Assembly: GCA_009930495.1 (NCBI GenBank)
Contig: RZYB01000012.1
Span: forward strand, 1 to 32,597
Direction: 5' to 3'
DNA length: 32,597 bases
From: Deltaproteobacteria bacterium
GTDB lineage: Bacteria; Desulfobacterota; Desulfovibrionia; Desulfovibrionales; Desulfomicrobiaceae
The position numbers and the translations under genes are program-made. Shown here one piece after another: positions 7,548 to 15,425 of the stretch; within the stretch, counting starts at the first letter, position 1, and the number at the start of each line of letters is the position of its first letter. The notes beneath the pieces are model-generated. The model was not told the origin of the DNA, searched no databases, and saw only the letters and a list, made by a program, of their open reading frames with translations.

Positions 7548-7850
7548 CTAAAACGTATAGTCCACCATCCGCCGTTCCGCGACCACGGCGGAAATGAAGC
7601 CCACGCATTTCTGGTGTTCCGGGTGAACCTGGTAGGTTTGCAGGTCCTCGGCGGTCTCGAAGACCGTGTACAGCACCACGTCCGTTTCGGGAATGGACGC
7701 GAACACGTCCGTGCTCACGGTCAAGCCTTTCAACTCCGGAATCAACCCGGGCAGGGCTTCAAGCATGGACTTCATGATGGCCGCGTTCTCGGCGGCGGTT
7801 TTGCCCTCGGCGTTGTCCTTCAATTTCCACATGACAATATGGCCAACCAT
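7548..7850 (-). CDS. Dabb-domain (stress-responsive alpha/beta barrel) protein
   Basis: Small protein of 100 residues, the usual length for a stand-alone Dabb domain. It begins MVGHIVMWKLKDNAEGKT, has a central helix IMKSMLEALPGLIPELKG, and the strand VVLYTVFETAEDLQTYQVHPEHQ, in which the Y-x-x-H-P-x-H element is the family hallmark. Dabb proteins are dimeric ferredoxin-like folds. Some bind small hydrophobic molecules or act in stress responses, but no precise role can be given. The ATG at 7850 has GGAGGA six bases upstream, located in the 11-bp gap after the nadD stop. It is the last gene of the proA-nadD-Dabb unit. Confidence 0.85.
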   Translation of the reverse strand: MVGHIVMWKLKDNAEGKTAAENAAIMKSMLEALPGLIPELKGLTVSTDVFASIPETDVVLYTVFETAEDLQTYQVHPEHQKCVGFISAVVAERRMVDYTF

Positions 7851-7861
7851 GTCTTCCTCCG

Positions 7862-8536
7862 TTAACTTGTCCAAAAATGATGAAAATAATCCGGTTCGAT
7901 CCGCATCCGCCGCCGCACGGCATCGGGCACCAAGGCCGTCACATCCCGCCCGTGCAAAAATTTCTCCCGGACCAGACTGGCGCTGATATCCAGGCGGGGG
8001 ATGGTCACGAACACCACCCGCTGTCCACCCTCGATGCGGCGCACCGCCGTTCCTTCCGCGCTCCACGTCCAGTGCGCGCTCATGAACCGGTCCACGGCCG
8101 CCAAGTCAAGGCCGCTCCGGTCCGCCACGACGATGTCCGTGACCAGGGGCAATTCCAGACCCCGATGCCAGTCACGCAGGGTCAAAAAATCCGTGCTGCC
8201 CATGATGAACGCGAACCGGGTGTCCGGAGTCGCCGCGCGCAGCCGGGCCATGGTTTCAAAGGAATAGGACGGACCATCCACCTCGGCCTCGATGGCGCTG
8301 ACGCCCAGGCCGTCCACTCCGGCCACGGCCTCCCGGATCACGTCAAGACGCAGGGCAAAGGGCAACAGCCCCAGCTCCGGCTTGTGCGGCGGAACATGGG
8401 CCGGAACCAAGTCCACCCGGCGCAAATTCAAGGCTTCGCGCGTTTCGATGGCCATGCGCAGATGGCCATTGTGCAGCGGATTGAACGAGCCGCCAAAAAT
8501 TCCGACGGCTCCGGCCAGAACCTCGTCCCTATTCAC
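7862..8536 (-). CDS. nadD: Nicotinate-nucleotide adenylyltransferase
   Basis: About 224 residues. It transfers AMP from ATP to nicotinate mononucleotide, the step that makes deamido-NAD in NAD synthesis. The nucleotidyltransferase signature GGSFNPLHNGH is at 15-25, the PAHVPPHK loop follows, and the C-terminal ISASLVREK corresponds to the ISSTxxR motif. The start is uncertain. GTG at 8536 overlaps the proA stop by eight bases and has a G-rich ribosome-binding site (AGGGGCAGG) just upstream. TTG at 8554 would add six residues. The overlap with proA shows translational coupling. Confidence 0.93.
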   Translation of the reverse strand: MNRDEVLAGAVGIFGGSFNPLHNGHLRMAIETREALNLRRVDLVPAHVPPHKPELGLLPFALRLDVIREAVAGVDGLGVSAIEAEVDGPSYSFETMARLRAATPDTRFAFIMGSTDFLTLRDWHRGLELPLVTDIVVADRSGLDLAAVDRFMSAHWTWSAEGTAVRRIEGGQRVVFVTIPRLDISASLVREKFLHGRDVTALVPDAVRRRMRIEPDYFHHFWTS

Positions 8537-9788
8537 GCACCTGCCCCTGACCAAAGACGATGAATTTCTGACTGGTCAGTTCCTGCACGCCCATGGGTCC
8601 GTAGGCGTGAATCTTGGACGTGCTGATGCCGATTTCCGCGCCCAGCCCCAATTCCCCGCCATCGTTGAAACGGGTCGAGGCGTTGATCAGCACGCAGGAT
8701 GCGTCCACCGTGTTCAGAAAGCGCATGGCCCGGTCATGGGCGGCGGTCAGGATGGCCTCGGAATGGCCCGAACCATGCGCCGCGATATGCGCCTCGGCCT
8801 CGGCCTGGGAAGCGACAACCTTGACGGCCATGGTCAGGCTCAAAAACTCGAAGCCATAGTCCTCGGACGTGGCCGCCGTGGCCGTGGACCCAAGCAGGGG
8901 CAGGGCGTTGGGACAGGCCCGATACGCCACGCCAAACGGGGCCAGATGCGCGGCCAGGCGGGGCAGGAAGGAAGCCGCGATGTCCTGGTGCACGAGCAGG
9001 CATTCCAGGGCGTTGCAGACTCCGGGACGCTGCACCTTGGCGTTTTCGATGATGGCCAGAGCCCGATCCTGATCGGCGTCCTGATGCACGTAGATGTGGC
9101 AGACGCCCTTGTAATGCTTGAGCACGGGCATGGTCGCGGCCTTGACCACGGCCCGGATCAGTCCCTCGCCGCCGCGCGGGATGACCACGTCGATATGCTC
9201 GTCCAGGGCCAGCAGATGGCTGACGGCGGCGCGGTCCGTGGTCGGGACCATCTGCACGCACCCAGCGGGCAGCCCGACCTGGTCCAGCGCCCGCTGGAGC
9301 AGGCCGCCCAGGGCTAGATTGGAATGATAGGCCTCGGACCCGCCGCGCAGGATGACGCTGTTGCCGGCCTTGAGGCACAAAATGGCCGCGTCGATGGTCA
9401 CGTTGGGACGGGACTCGTAGATGATGGCGATAACGCCGAGGGGAATGCGCATGCGTCCGACCAAAAGCCCGTTGGGCCGACGGACCATGTTCTCCACCTC
9501 GCCCACCGGATCGGGCAGGGTGGCCACGTGGCGGCAGGCCCCGGCCATGGAGGCCACGGTCTTGTCCGTGATGCGCAGTCGGTCCACGCGGGCCGCGTCC
9601 AGGCCGGCCGCCTGGGCCGCGTCCAGATCCTTGGCGTTGGCCGCGAAAATCTCGGCCGTGGACGATTCAAGCAGCCCGGCCAAAATGGTCAAAGCCTCGT
9701 CGCGCCGACGGCCGGGGGCCGTGGCCAGCTCGCGGGAAGCGGTCTTGGCGGCCCGGGCCAGGGCAAGCATTTGTGATTCCAGATTCAT
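8529..9788 (-). CDS. proA: Gamma-glutamyl phosphate reductase (proline synthesis)
   Basis: Protein of 419 residues, the usual ProA length. It reduces gamma-glutamyl phosphate with NADPH to glutamate semialdehyde, the second step of proline synthesis in the cytoplasm. The aldehyde-dehydrogenase-like catalytic segment KVQRPGVCNALE (251-262) carries the catalytic Cys258. The cofactor-domain strand IPLGVIAIIYESRPNV (115-130) and LRGGSEAYHSN (147-157) are diagnostic. The ATG at 9788 has GGAG about ten bases upstream. It heads the operon with nadD and the Dabb gene. The gene for glutamate 5-kinase (proB) is not in the window. Confidence 0.97.
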   Translation of the reverse strand: MNLESQMLALARAAKTASRELATAPGRRRDEALTILAGLLESSTAEIFAANAKDLDAAQAAGLDAARVDRLRITDKTVASMAGACRHVATLPDPVGEVENMVRRPNGLLVGRMRIPLGVIAIIYESRPNVTIDAAILCLKAGNSVILRGGSEAYHSNLALGGLLQRALDQVGLPAGCVQMVPTTDRAAVSHLLALDEHIDVVIPRGGEGLIRAVVKAATMPVLKHYKGVCHIYVHQDADQDRALAIIENAKVQRPGVCNALECLLVHQDIAASFLPRLAAHLAPFGVAYRACPNALPLLGSTATAATSEDYGFEFLSLTMAVKVVASQAEAEAHIAAHGSGHSEAILTAAHDRAMRFLNTVDASCVLINASTRFNDGGELGLGAEIGISTSKIHAYGPMGVQELTSQKFIVFGQGQVRE

Positions 9789-9848
9789 CCCTCACTCCGT
9801 CCTTGGTTGCGGTTCAATCGATTGTCGAAAATTTGATCAAAACGGACT

Positions 9849-9880
9849 ATACCAACCCCCGCCCACGCGCAAGAAAACGC
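9849..9880 (+). repeat. 32-nt direct repeat, copy 1
   Basis: Exact copy of 9917-9948, separated by 36 nt. It begins ATACCAACCCCC and ends AAGAAAACGC. Flanking bases on both sides differ between the copies. The period of 68 is not a multiple of three, so this is not a protein repeat. Confidence 0.9.
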
Positions 9881-9916
9881 CGTCGGGCAGCACTCTCATC
9901 ACGCGAGGCGGCAGGA

Positions 9917-9948
9917 ATACCAACCCCCGCCCACGCGCAAGAAAACGC
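9917..9948 (+). repeat. 32-nt direct repeat, copy 2
   Basis: Second exact copy of the 32-nt unit at 9849-9880. Only two copies are present. The unit has no clear internal dyad in both copies, which speaks against a CRISPR repeat. Confidence 0.9.
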
Positions 9949-10016
9949 GGCCGGAAGGGATGGGTTCGAAAATAAATTCCCCGTGATTTCAACATGCTTT
10001 TCACGCTCCAATCTCT

Positions 10017-10045
10017 TTGACCTTTTGTTGGTTTGCGCCTACAGA
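10017..10045 (+). promoter_or_regulatory. Possible sigma-70 promoter of the TPR gene
   Basis: TTGACC (10017-10022, five of six consensus bases) is followed after 17 bases by TACAGA (10040-10045, three of six). It lies about 46 bases before the start codon. The weak -10 box makes this tentative. Confidence 0.3.
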
Positions 10046-10091
10046 AGCAAAGCTTTAACAATAATGGCAATTTGCTTTCAAGGAGCGCCGC

Positions 10092-10751
10092 ATGGAAGAC
10101 AAAACTGGACAGATAGATATTTTAAAGACCATCGAACAGGAAATGGATTCGGACATCCATCCGTTTTTGAAAAAAATCCTGGACAACATCAAACCCCTTG
10201 CCTGGGCCGTGGGCGGGATCATCGCCGCCGCAGCCGTGTATTCCGGGGTGACCAGCTATCAGGAAGCCCAAAGAGCCAAGGCCGTCAGCCAGCTGGGCGG
10301 CATCCTCATCCAGACCGAATCAGCCGACCGGACCCAGCGGCTGGAAGAGTTCGCCGCCACCGCCCCGGCCGATCTGCGTGTCGCGGCCCGGTTGGAACTT
10401 GCCAAGGTTTACATGGACACCAAGGACTTCGACAAGGCAGCCAATGCCTGGAGGGCCGTGGGCGGCAGCGACGTGTCCGACATGCGCATTGTCGCCGGCC
10501 TGGGAGAGGCCAAAAGCTTCATGATGCAGGGCGAGCACGCCAAGGCCGCCGACCTGCTCGCCAATCTGAAACAAAACGCCAACGACGAATATCAGGCCAT
10601 GATTTCCGGCACCCTGGCCTTTGCCGCCGAAAAGGCTGGGCGCATCGACGTGGCCATCGCCGAGTACGAAGCCCTCAAGGCCAAGGGTGACAGCAATACC
10701 GCCTATCTCGACTACAAAATCGCCGCCCTCAAGGCAAAACCCCAAAGCTGA
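10092..10751 (+). CDS. YfgM-like membrane-anchored tetratricopeptide-repeat protein
   Basis: Protein of 219 residues: a cytoplasmic N-terminus of about 34 residues, one membrane segment (35-55, rich in Ala, Gly and Ile), then a helical domain of TPR-like repeats. Examples are LRVAARLELAKVYMDTKDFDKAANAW and IVAGLGEAKSFMMQGEHAKAADLL. This is the architecture of YfgM (TPR_21 family), a periplasm-facing protein that in E. coli contacts the SecYEG translocon and chaperones. That role here is family inference only. The ATG at 10092 has AAGGAG seven bases upstream. It is 101 bp ahead of the sigma-54 activator gene and may or may not share its transcript. Confidence 0.75.
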   Translation: MEDKTGQIDILKTIEQEMDSDIHPFLKKILDNIKPLAWAVGGIIAAAAVYSGVTSYQEAQRAKAVSQLGGILIQTESADRTQRLEEFAATAPADLRVAARLELAKVYMDTKDFDKAANAWRAVGGSDVSDMRIVAGLGEAKSFMMQGEHAKAADLLANLKQNANDEYQAMISGTLAFAAEKAGRIDVAIAEYEALKAKGDSNTAYLDYKIAALKAKPQS

Positions 10752-10799
10752 CCCTGCGCGCCCTTGGGGCGACGCAAGGGCCCGTCAGAACGCCGTCCC

Positions 10800-10827
10800 G
10801 GCCGGGCGAAGCATTCCTTGCCCGGCC
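10800..10827 (+). repeat. GC-rich stem-loop between the TPR gene and the sigma-54 activator gene
   Basis: GGCCGGGC and GCCCGGCC form a perfect 8-bp stem with a 12-base loop. No T-tract follows, so it is not a classical intrinsic terminator. It ends 25 bases before the activator start codon. Confidence 0.45.
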
Positions 10828-10852
10828 ACGCCACGCAACACCACAGGACATC

Positions 10853-12421
10853 ATGACGAGCGACGAATTTCTGCATTTCCTGCACACGCTGCACCAGACA
10901 GTGCAAAACCTCGATCCGTTGAGCCCTCTTCAATCGAGTCTGGACAGTCTGCTCCAGACCACGGCCGATGCCATGCGCTACAAACGCATGGCCCTGGCCA
11001 TTTTCGATCCCAAAACAAACACCATCCGCTTCGATCTCACCCACGGACACAAGGGACCGGTCAAGGCCACCTATACTCCGGGCCAGGGGGTCACGGGTCA
11101 GGTCTTGGACACGGGCAAATCCATAATCATTGAGAAAATGGAGCGCGACGAGCGCTTTCTGAACAAGGCCATGGGGCGCACCCAAAAGGAACTGACCGAG
11201 TTGGCCTTCATCTGCGTGCCCATCAGCCGCATCGACGCCGACGGCAATCTGGAGGCCCTGGGCGTCCTGAGCGCGGACATTCCCTGCCAGCCCGCCGAGG
11301 TCTTGGCCATGCACTGCGCCTTTCTGGAGGTGCTGGCCTCGGTCATCGCCCGCCAAACCGCTTATCTGCAGGAAAACATGGCCCAGAAGGAACTGTGGGC
11401 ATCCATGGGCTTTCTGGGCGAGAACCTGGAGCGCGAAAAAGCCCTGGACCAGGCCAAGATCGTGGCCACGTCCAAGGCCATGGCCTTTGTCATGGGGCAG
11501 ATTCTGCAAGTCGCGTCCAGCAGGGCCTCGGTCCTGCTGCGCGGTGAGTCCGGCACGGGCAAGGAGCTGTTGGCCGAGAGCATCCACAACGCCAGCTCTC
11601 GGCGGTCCAAGCCCTTGGTGCGCTTGAACTGCGCGGCCCTGCCCTCGGAGCTCCTGGAAAGCGAGCTCTTCGGGCATGAGCGCGGAGCCTTCACCGGCGC
11701 GGTGGGCACCAAAAAAGGCCGGTTTGAACTGGCCCACACCGGCACCCTGTTTCTGGATGAAATCGGCGAGCTCAGCGCCGAAGCCCAGGCCAAGTTGCTG
11801 CGCGCCCTGCAGGAAGGGGAAATTCAACGTCTGGGCAGCGAAAAAACCATCAAGGTCGATGTGCGCATTATCTGCGCCACGCACCAGCCCTTGGAAAATC
11901 TGATCAAGTCCGGAAAATTCCGCGAGGATCTCTACTACCGGATCAACGTCTTTCCCATCTTCATCCCGCCCCTGCGCGAACGCCGGGAGGATATCCTGCC
12001 CCTGGCCGAATACTTCCTGGAATCCTTTGCCAAGGAATACGCCAAGAACATCAAGCGTATTTCCATGCCGGCCATAGACCTGCTGACCCAGTACCAATGG
12101 CCCGGCAACGTCCGCGAACTGCGTAACTGCATGGAGCGGGCGACCCTGATCTGCAACGAGGAAGCCATCAGGACCTATCACCTGCCGCCGACCCTGCAAA
12201 CGGCCGAAAGCTCGGCCACGGACACGCAGCTATCTTTTGGCGAGGCCGTGGGCAAATTCGAACAGGAAATCCTGGTCGAGGCGCTGCAACGCTGCGGTGG
12301 CAACATGCTCCAAGTAGCCAGGGATCTGCGCGCCAGCTACCGGATCATCAATTACAAGATCAAAAAATACAACATCGACCCCAAAAAATACGACGGACGC
12401 AACAAACCGCGCAAACCTTGA
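10853..12421 (+). CDS. GAF-domain sigma-54-dependent transcriptional activator (NifA/NorR-like layout)
   Basis: Protein of 522 residues with three parts. A GAF sensor domain spans about 20-170. A sigma-54 interaction AAA+ domain spans about 200-435, with Walker A GESGTGKE (231-238), the sigma-54 contact loop GAFTGA (278-283), Walker B TLFLDEIGE (298-306) and RLGSEK. A Fis-type helix-turn-helix lies at about 482-507 (GGNMLQVARDLRAS). It would bind upstream of -24/-12 promoters and open RNA polymerase-sigma-54 complexes by ATP hydrolysis; the GAF ligand is unknown. There is no receiver domain, so control by the adjacent kinases would have to be indirect. It precedes the kinase gene by 56 bp. 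Target promoters were not found in the window. Confidence 0.92.
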   Translation: MTSDEFLHFLHTLHQTVQNLDPLSPLQSSLDSLLQTTADAMRYKRMALAIFDPKTNTIRFDLTHGHKGPVKATYTPGQGVTGQVLDTGKSIIIEKMERDERFLNKAMGRTQKELTELAFICVPISRIDADGNLEALGVLSADIPCQPAEVLAMHCAFLEVLASVIARQTAYLQENMAQKELWASMGFLGENLEREKALDQAKIVATSKAMAFVMGQILQVASSRASVLLRGESGTGKELLAESIHNASSRRSKPLVRLNCAALPSELLESELFGHERGAFTGAVGTKKGRFELAHTGTLFLDEIGELSAEAQAKLLRALQEGEIQRLGSEKTIKVDVRIICATHQPLENLIKSGKFREDLYYRINVFPIFIPPLRERREDILPLAEYFLESFAKEYAKNIKRISMPAIDLLTQYQWPGNVRELRNCMERATLICNEEAIRTYHLPPTLQTAESSATDTQLSFGEAVGKFEQEILVEALQRCGGNMLQVARDLRASYRIINYKIKKYNIDPKKYDGRNKPRKP

Positions 12422-12432
12422 TTGCAGGACGC

Positions 12433-12480
12433 CATGGCCCGTGTTAGACAGAGACAAACCTCTTTCCAGGACGGGCCATG
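12433..12480 (+). promoter_or_regulatory. Inverted repeat covering the start codon of the sensor kinase gene
   Basis: CATGGCCCGT (12433-12442) and ACGGGCCATG (12471-12480) are perfect reverse complements with 28 bases between them. The right arm ends in the ATG start codon of the kinase. In mRNA, the hairpin would hide the start codon and the adjacent weak ribosome-binding site. An ATG inside the left arm opens a short frame that runs out of phase into the kinase gene. Confidence 0.5.
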
Positions 12481-13830
12481 CAACTCCTTGTTCCCGCGCG
12501 CAAACATCTCCGGGCCAGAATCCTCGAAAAAATTGGCGCCGATCACGCCGACGGCCCGACCTCGCCCGAAAAGGCCTTGCTTGTTTTTCTCGATCTGAGC
12601 CTGGAATACGAGGCTCTGCGGGAATTCAAATCCCTCTGTGTGCTGGTGCCCGAAGTCTGCCTGAAAACCCCGGCCTCCCTTTACCTGCAAAACCGCCACG
12701 GCGTCTTGCAGTTGCGGCGAACCACGAATTCACAGGGACCCAAGATCATTCATTTTCCCGAGCCTATCTGTCCGGCCGAGGCGCGGATGATCCAGCATGG
12801 CGACTTCCACGCCTTTCCCATCTGCGACCAGACGGTGCCAGACCCCTTGCTGGGCGTGTTTTGCGTGCACAAGCCCCTTTCCCCGGCGGAACAAACCTTC
12901 TTCGCCGAATACACCGAACGCGTCGCCCGGGTCATGAGCCTGAAACAAAGCGTGGTCAGTGGTCGGCAGCGGCTGACCTTCATCAATAATCTGGTCCGCG
13001 ATATCGGGCACAACATCATCGTGCCCAACATGCATTTCAAACTTCTGTTTCTGCGCATGGACAAAGCCCTGGCCGAATTGAGCCGCAGCATCGACAGTCT
13101 GGCCCCACCTCGGGGAGGCGCCCAGGACTCGGCCATCCGGCGCATGCTGCCCGATCAGGTCCGGGATCTGCGGAATCAGCTGACGGTCATCACCAAGCGC
13201 TTTCAACAGTCCAGCCTGTTTCTCGAAAGCCTGCTCCGCCGCGGCCATTTCGAAAAAGGACGCTATGACCTGGTGCTGCGCATGTGCAAATTCAAAAGCC
13301 AGATCCTGGAACCGCAGATGGAACGCTTCCGCTCCCTGCTCCAGGAACAAGGCGTGCGCATCGAAATCGCCCCGGATGTGCATATTGATCAGGAAATCAT
13401 CCTCCACGCCGATTTGGGCCTCTTGAGCCAGGTCGTGGCCAATCTGCTATCCAACGCGGTCAAGTATACCCAACCCGTGCAGACCCCGTCCGGGACCAGT
13501 CGCAAACGCCTGATTTATGGCTGGGACGTCGAACCCAGCGCATTCGGCCCGGACAAGGACGGCATCCGCATTTATATCGCGACCACGGGCAATCCCCTGC
13601 CCGCCGAGGACGCGGCCCGCCTGTTCGAGGCCGACTTCCGCTCGGCGGCCTCGGGACCAGCCGAAGGCACGGGCCATGGTCTGTTCTTCGTGCGGCAGAT
13701 CGTGGGACTCCACGGTGGTCGGGTCAAATACGAACACAACCAGCACATGAACATTTTTTCCATCGTGTTGCCGCACTCCGGCGCACCGGGCGATCCCGCG
13801 GAGATTCCGGCATGTCCCAAAGCATCCTGA
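12478..13830 (+). CDS. Soluble sensor histidine kinase with non-canonical H-box
   Basis: Protein of 450 residues with no membrane helix. A possible GAF-like sensor region (about 30-155) includes FHAFPICDQTVPDPLLGVFCVHK. The dimerisation helix contains NNLVRDIGHNIIVPN with candidate phospho-acceptor His178; the residue after His is Asn rather than the usual Glu or Asp. An unusually long stretch (about 200-250) separates the two helices. The ATPase domain has a good N-box NLLSNAVKYT (322-331) and GTGHGLFFVRQIV (397-409), but where DxGxG is expected it reads ATTGNPLP, so the Asp is missing. It overlaps the next gene by 19 bases. Translation may be controlled by the inverted repeat over its ATG. 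It probably phosphorylates, or works with, the receiver protein that follows. Confidence 0.82.
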   Translation: MQLLVPARKHLRARILEKIGADHADGPTSPEKALLVFLDLSLEYEALREFKSLCVLVPEVCLKTPASLYLQNRHGVLQLRRTTNSQGPKIIHFPEPICPAEARMIQHGDFHAFPICDQTVPDPLLGVFCVHKPLSPAEQTFFAEYTERVARVMSLKQSVVSGRQRLTFINNLVRDIGHNIIVPNMHFKLLFLRMDKALAELSRSIDSLAPPRGGAQDSAIRRMLPDQVRDLRNQLTVITKRFQQSSLFLESLLRRGHFEKGRYDLVLRMCKFKSQILEPQMERFRSLLQEQGVRIEIAPDVHIDQEIILHADLGLLSQVVANLLSNAVKYTQPVQTPSGTSRKRLIYGWDVEPSAFGPDKDGIRIYIATTGNPLPAEDAARLFEADFRSAASGPAEGTGHGLFFVRQIVGLHGGRVKYEHNQHMNIFSIVLPHSGAPGDPAEIPACPKAS

Positions 13831-15257
13831 TCATCGAAGACGACGCGGCGATACGCGCCAGCCTGGCTTCATGGCTGGAAGACGCGGGTTTTCGCAGCCT
13901 TCAGGCCGATTCTTCCGACGCGGGCATGGTGTTCTTCCGCCGGGACCAGCCCGACCTGGTGCTGCTTGATCTGGGCATTGGCGACGCCAACGGCATGGAC
14001 CTGCTCCGGGTCATGAAAAATGAACGCCCAGGCACGCCCGTCATCATCGTTTCCGGTCGCACCCACATCACCGACGCCATCGACGCCTTCAAGGCCGGAG
14101 CCTGGGATTACGTGACCAAGCCCATTGCGAGCATGGAGGTGTTCACCAACAGCCTGCGGAATTGCCTGGCCCAATCCCAGCTTCGGGCGCGGGTCCAGGA
14201 AACCCAGGAGCATCTTCAGGAACTGATTCAGAATCTGCCGGTGATCATCTTCATCATCAACCGATCCCTGGAATTCGAATTCCTGAATCAGACCACCGAG
14301 AGCATTCTGGGCTACCCGCCCGGCGAAATCATGGCCTCGCCCAAATCATTCCTCAAATACATTGTCCCCGAGGACCGCGCCCCGTTCCTGAATACCCTCA
14401 AACGCGCCTTCGAACCCGAAGCGGAGTCCTTCCGTTTGGAATTCAGATTCATGCACGCGAAAGGCTACCAGGTTTTCCTGCACGCGCAGTCCATTGCCCG
14501 CAATCCGGGCCACAAGGGCACGGCCGAACGGGTCGAGGGAATGATCCTGGACGTGACCCGTCATTCCTACATGGACAAAATTTTGCTCCAAAACGAAAAA
14601 CTGAACATGTTGCGGACCATGACCGAGGAGGTGGCCCATGAAATCCGCAATCCCCTGGTTTCCCTGGGTGGCTTCGCGCGCAAGCTACGCGGCCGCTTTC
14701 CGGACGCCATGGAAACCGGGGTCATCCTGGAGGAATGCAATCGCCTGGAACGCCTCATGCTCCGCATCAACGCCTATTTGGAACCCATCGAAGTCAACCT
14801 GACCGGATGTTCCATTCCGGCGACCCTGGCTTTCATCCTGCGCCTGCTTTCCCCCCGGCTGGAACGCCAGGGCATTGTCTGCGAAGTCCGGATTCCGGAG
14901 GATACGCCCAAAATCCACGCCGATCAGGAATTCCTCCACCGCATTTTCATGCACCTGATTTCACAGTCCACCGGGGTACTGACCACCAATGGCCACCTGG
15001 ACATCTCGGCGGCCGAATCCACGGACCTGGTGCATGTCACCCTGCTCCTTTCTCCGGTGCGGACCACCCTGCCCACCCAGGATCGTTTGCTCATGCCCTT
15101 CGAAGGCGGCGACACGCCCAACCTAGCCACCTGCTACCGACTGGTGGAACGGTTGCATGGGCATCTGCACGTGGAGCAGTCCGCCGATCAGGCCCGCGTC
15201 ACCATCACCTTTCTCAAATACCAGCACAAACTGCCCCAGTCCTTCGGATCAATCTGA
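13812..15257 (+). CDS. Receiver-PAS-HisKA protein with degenerate ATPase domain (likely pseudokinase)
   Basis: Protein of 481 residues. A receiver domain (1-120) has the acidic pair Glu9/Asp10/Asp11, phospho-acceptor Asp53 (DLVLLDLGI), the SGR switch region and Lys103. A linker helix and a PAS domain (about 135-250, LPVIIFIINRSLEFEFLNQ) follow. A HisKA helix carries the canonical VAHEIRNPL with His276. The C-terminal part has the length and trace of an ATPase domain (HADQEFLHRIFMHLISQS, then LVERLHGHLHV). However, it lacks the N-box Asn, any DxGxG and the glycine-rich lid, so ATP binding is doubtful. The start overlaps the previous gene, so the two are coupled. It may accept phosphate at Asp53 or at His276 from the partner kinase. 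Confidence 0.85.
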   Translation: MSQSILIIEDDAAIRASLASWLEDAGFRSLQADSSDAGMVFFRRDQPDLVLLDLGIGDANGMDLLRVMKNERPGTPVIIVSGRTHITDAIDAFKAGAWDYVTKPIASMEVFTNSLRNCLAQSQLRARVQETQEHLQELIQNLPVIIFIINRSLEFEFLNQTTESILGYPPGEIMASPKSFLKYIVPEDRAPFLNTLKRAFEPEAESFRLEFRFMHAKGYQVFLHAQSIARNPGHKGTAERVEGMILDVTRHSYMDKILLQNEKLNMLRTMTEEVAHEIRNPLVSLGGFARKLRGRFPDAMETGVILEECNRLERLMLRINAYLEPIEVNLTGCSIPATLAFILRLLSPRLERQGIVCEVRIPEDTPKIHADQEFLHRIFMHLISQSTGVLTTNGHLDISAAESTDLVHVTLLLSPVRTTLPTQDRLLMPFEGGDTPNLATCYRLVERLHGHLHVEQSADQARVTITFLKYQHKLPQSFGSI

Positions 15258-15425
15258 TCCAACCTCTTGAATTCCATCGCCGGCGGCCGTCACAACGATG
15301 GACGAAATCCGTAACATAAGCTATATTGCCTGAAATTTCGGACAAATCCGGCGATATATCATTTCCGGGACCCCAACCATCACCGTGAGCCTCGTCACTG
15401 GTGTTTCACCTTTCAAGGATGCCAC

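Larger units (their letters stand above)
9789..10091. other. 303-bp intergenic region between proA and the TPR gene
   Basis: No gene is seen. It holds a CAATCGATTG palindrome (9815-9824) upstream of proA, two 32-nt direct repeats listed separately, and a possible promoter for the TPR gene. The segment 9990-10080 is AT-richer than the genes on either side. Confidence 0.6.

Noticed and set aside
9849-9948. Minimal CRISPR array (two repeats, one 36-nt spacer)
   Set aside because: Only two copies, no conserved internal dyad, no match to repeat types I know, and no cas genes in the window.
9961-9990. tRNA T-arm-like GGTTCGAAA
   Set aside because: No matching acceptor stem, anticodon arm or T-stem partner around it.
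9837-10070. 77-codon minus-strand frame spanning the 32-nt repeats
   Set aside because: The two repeat copies are read in different frames, so the similarity is at DNA level; there is no ribosome-binding site or known family.
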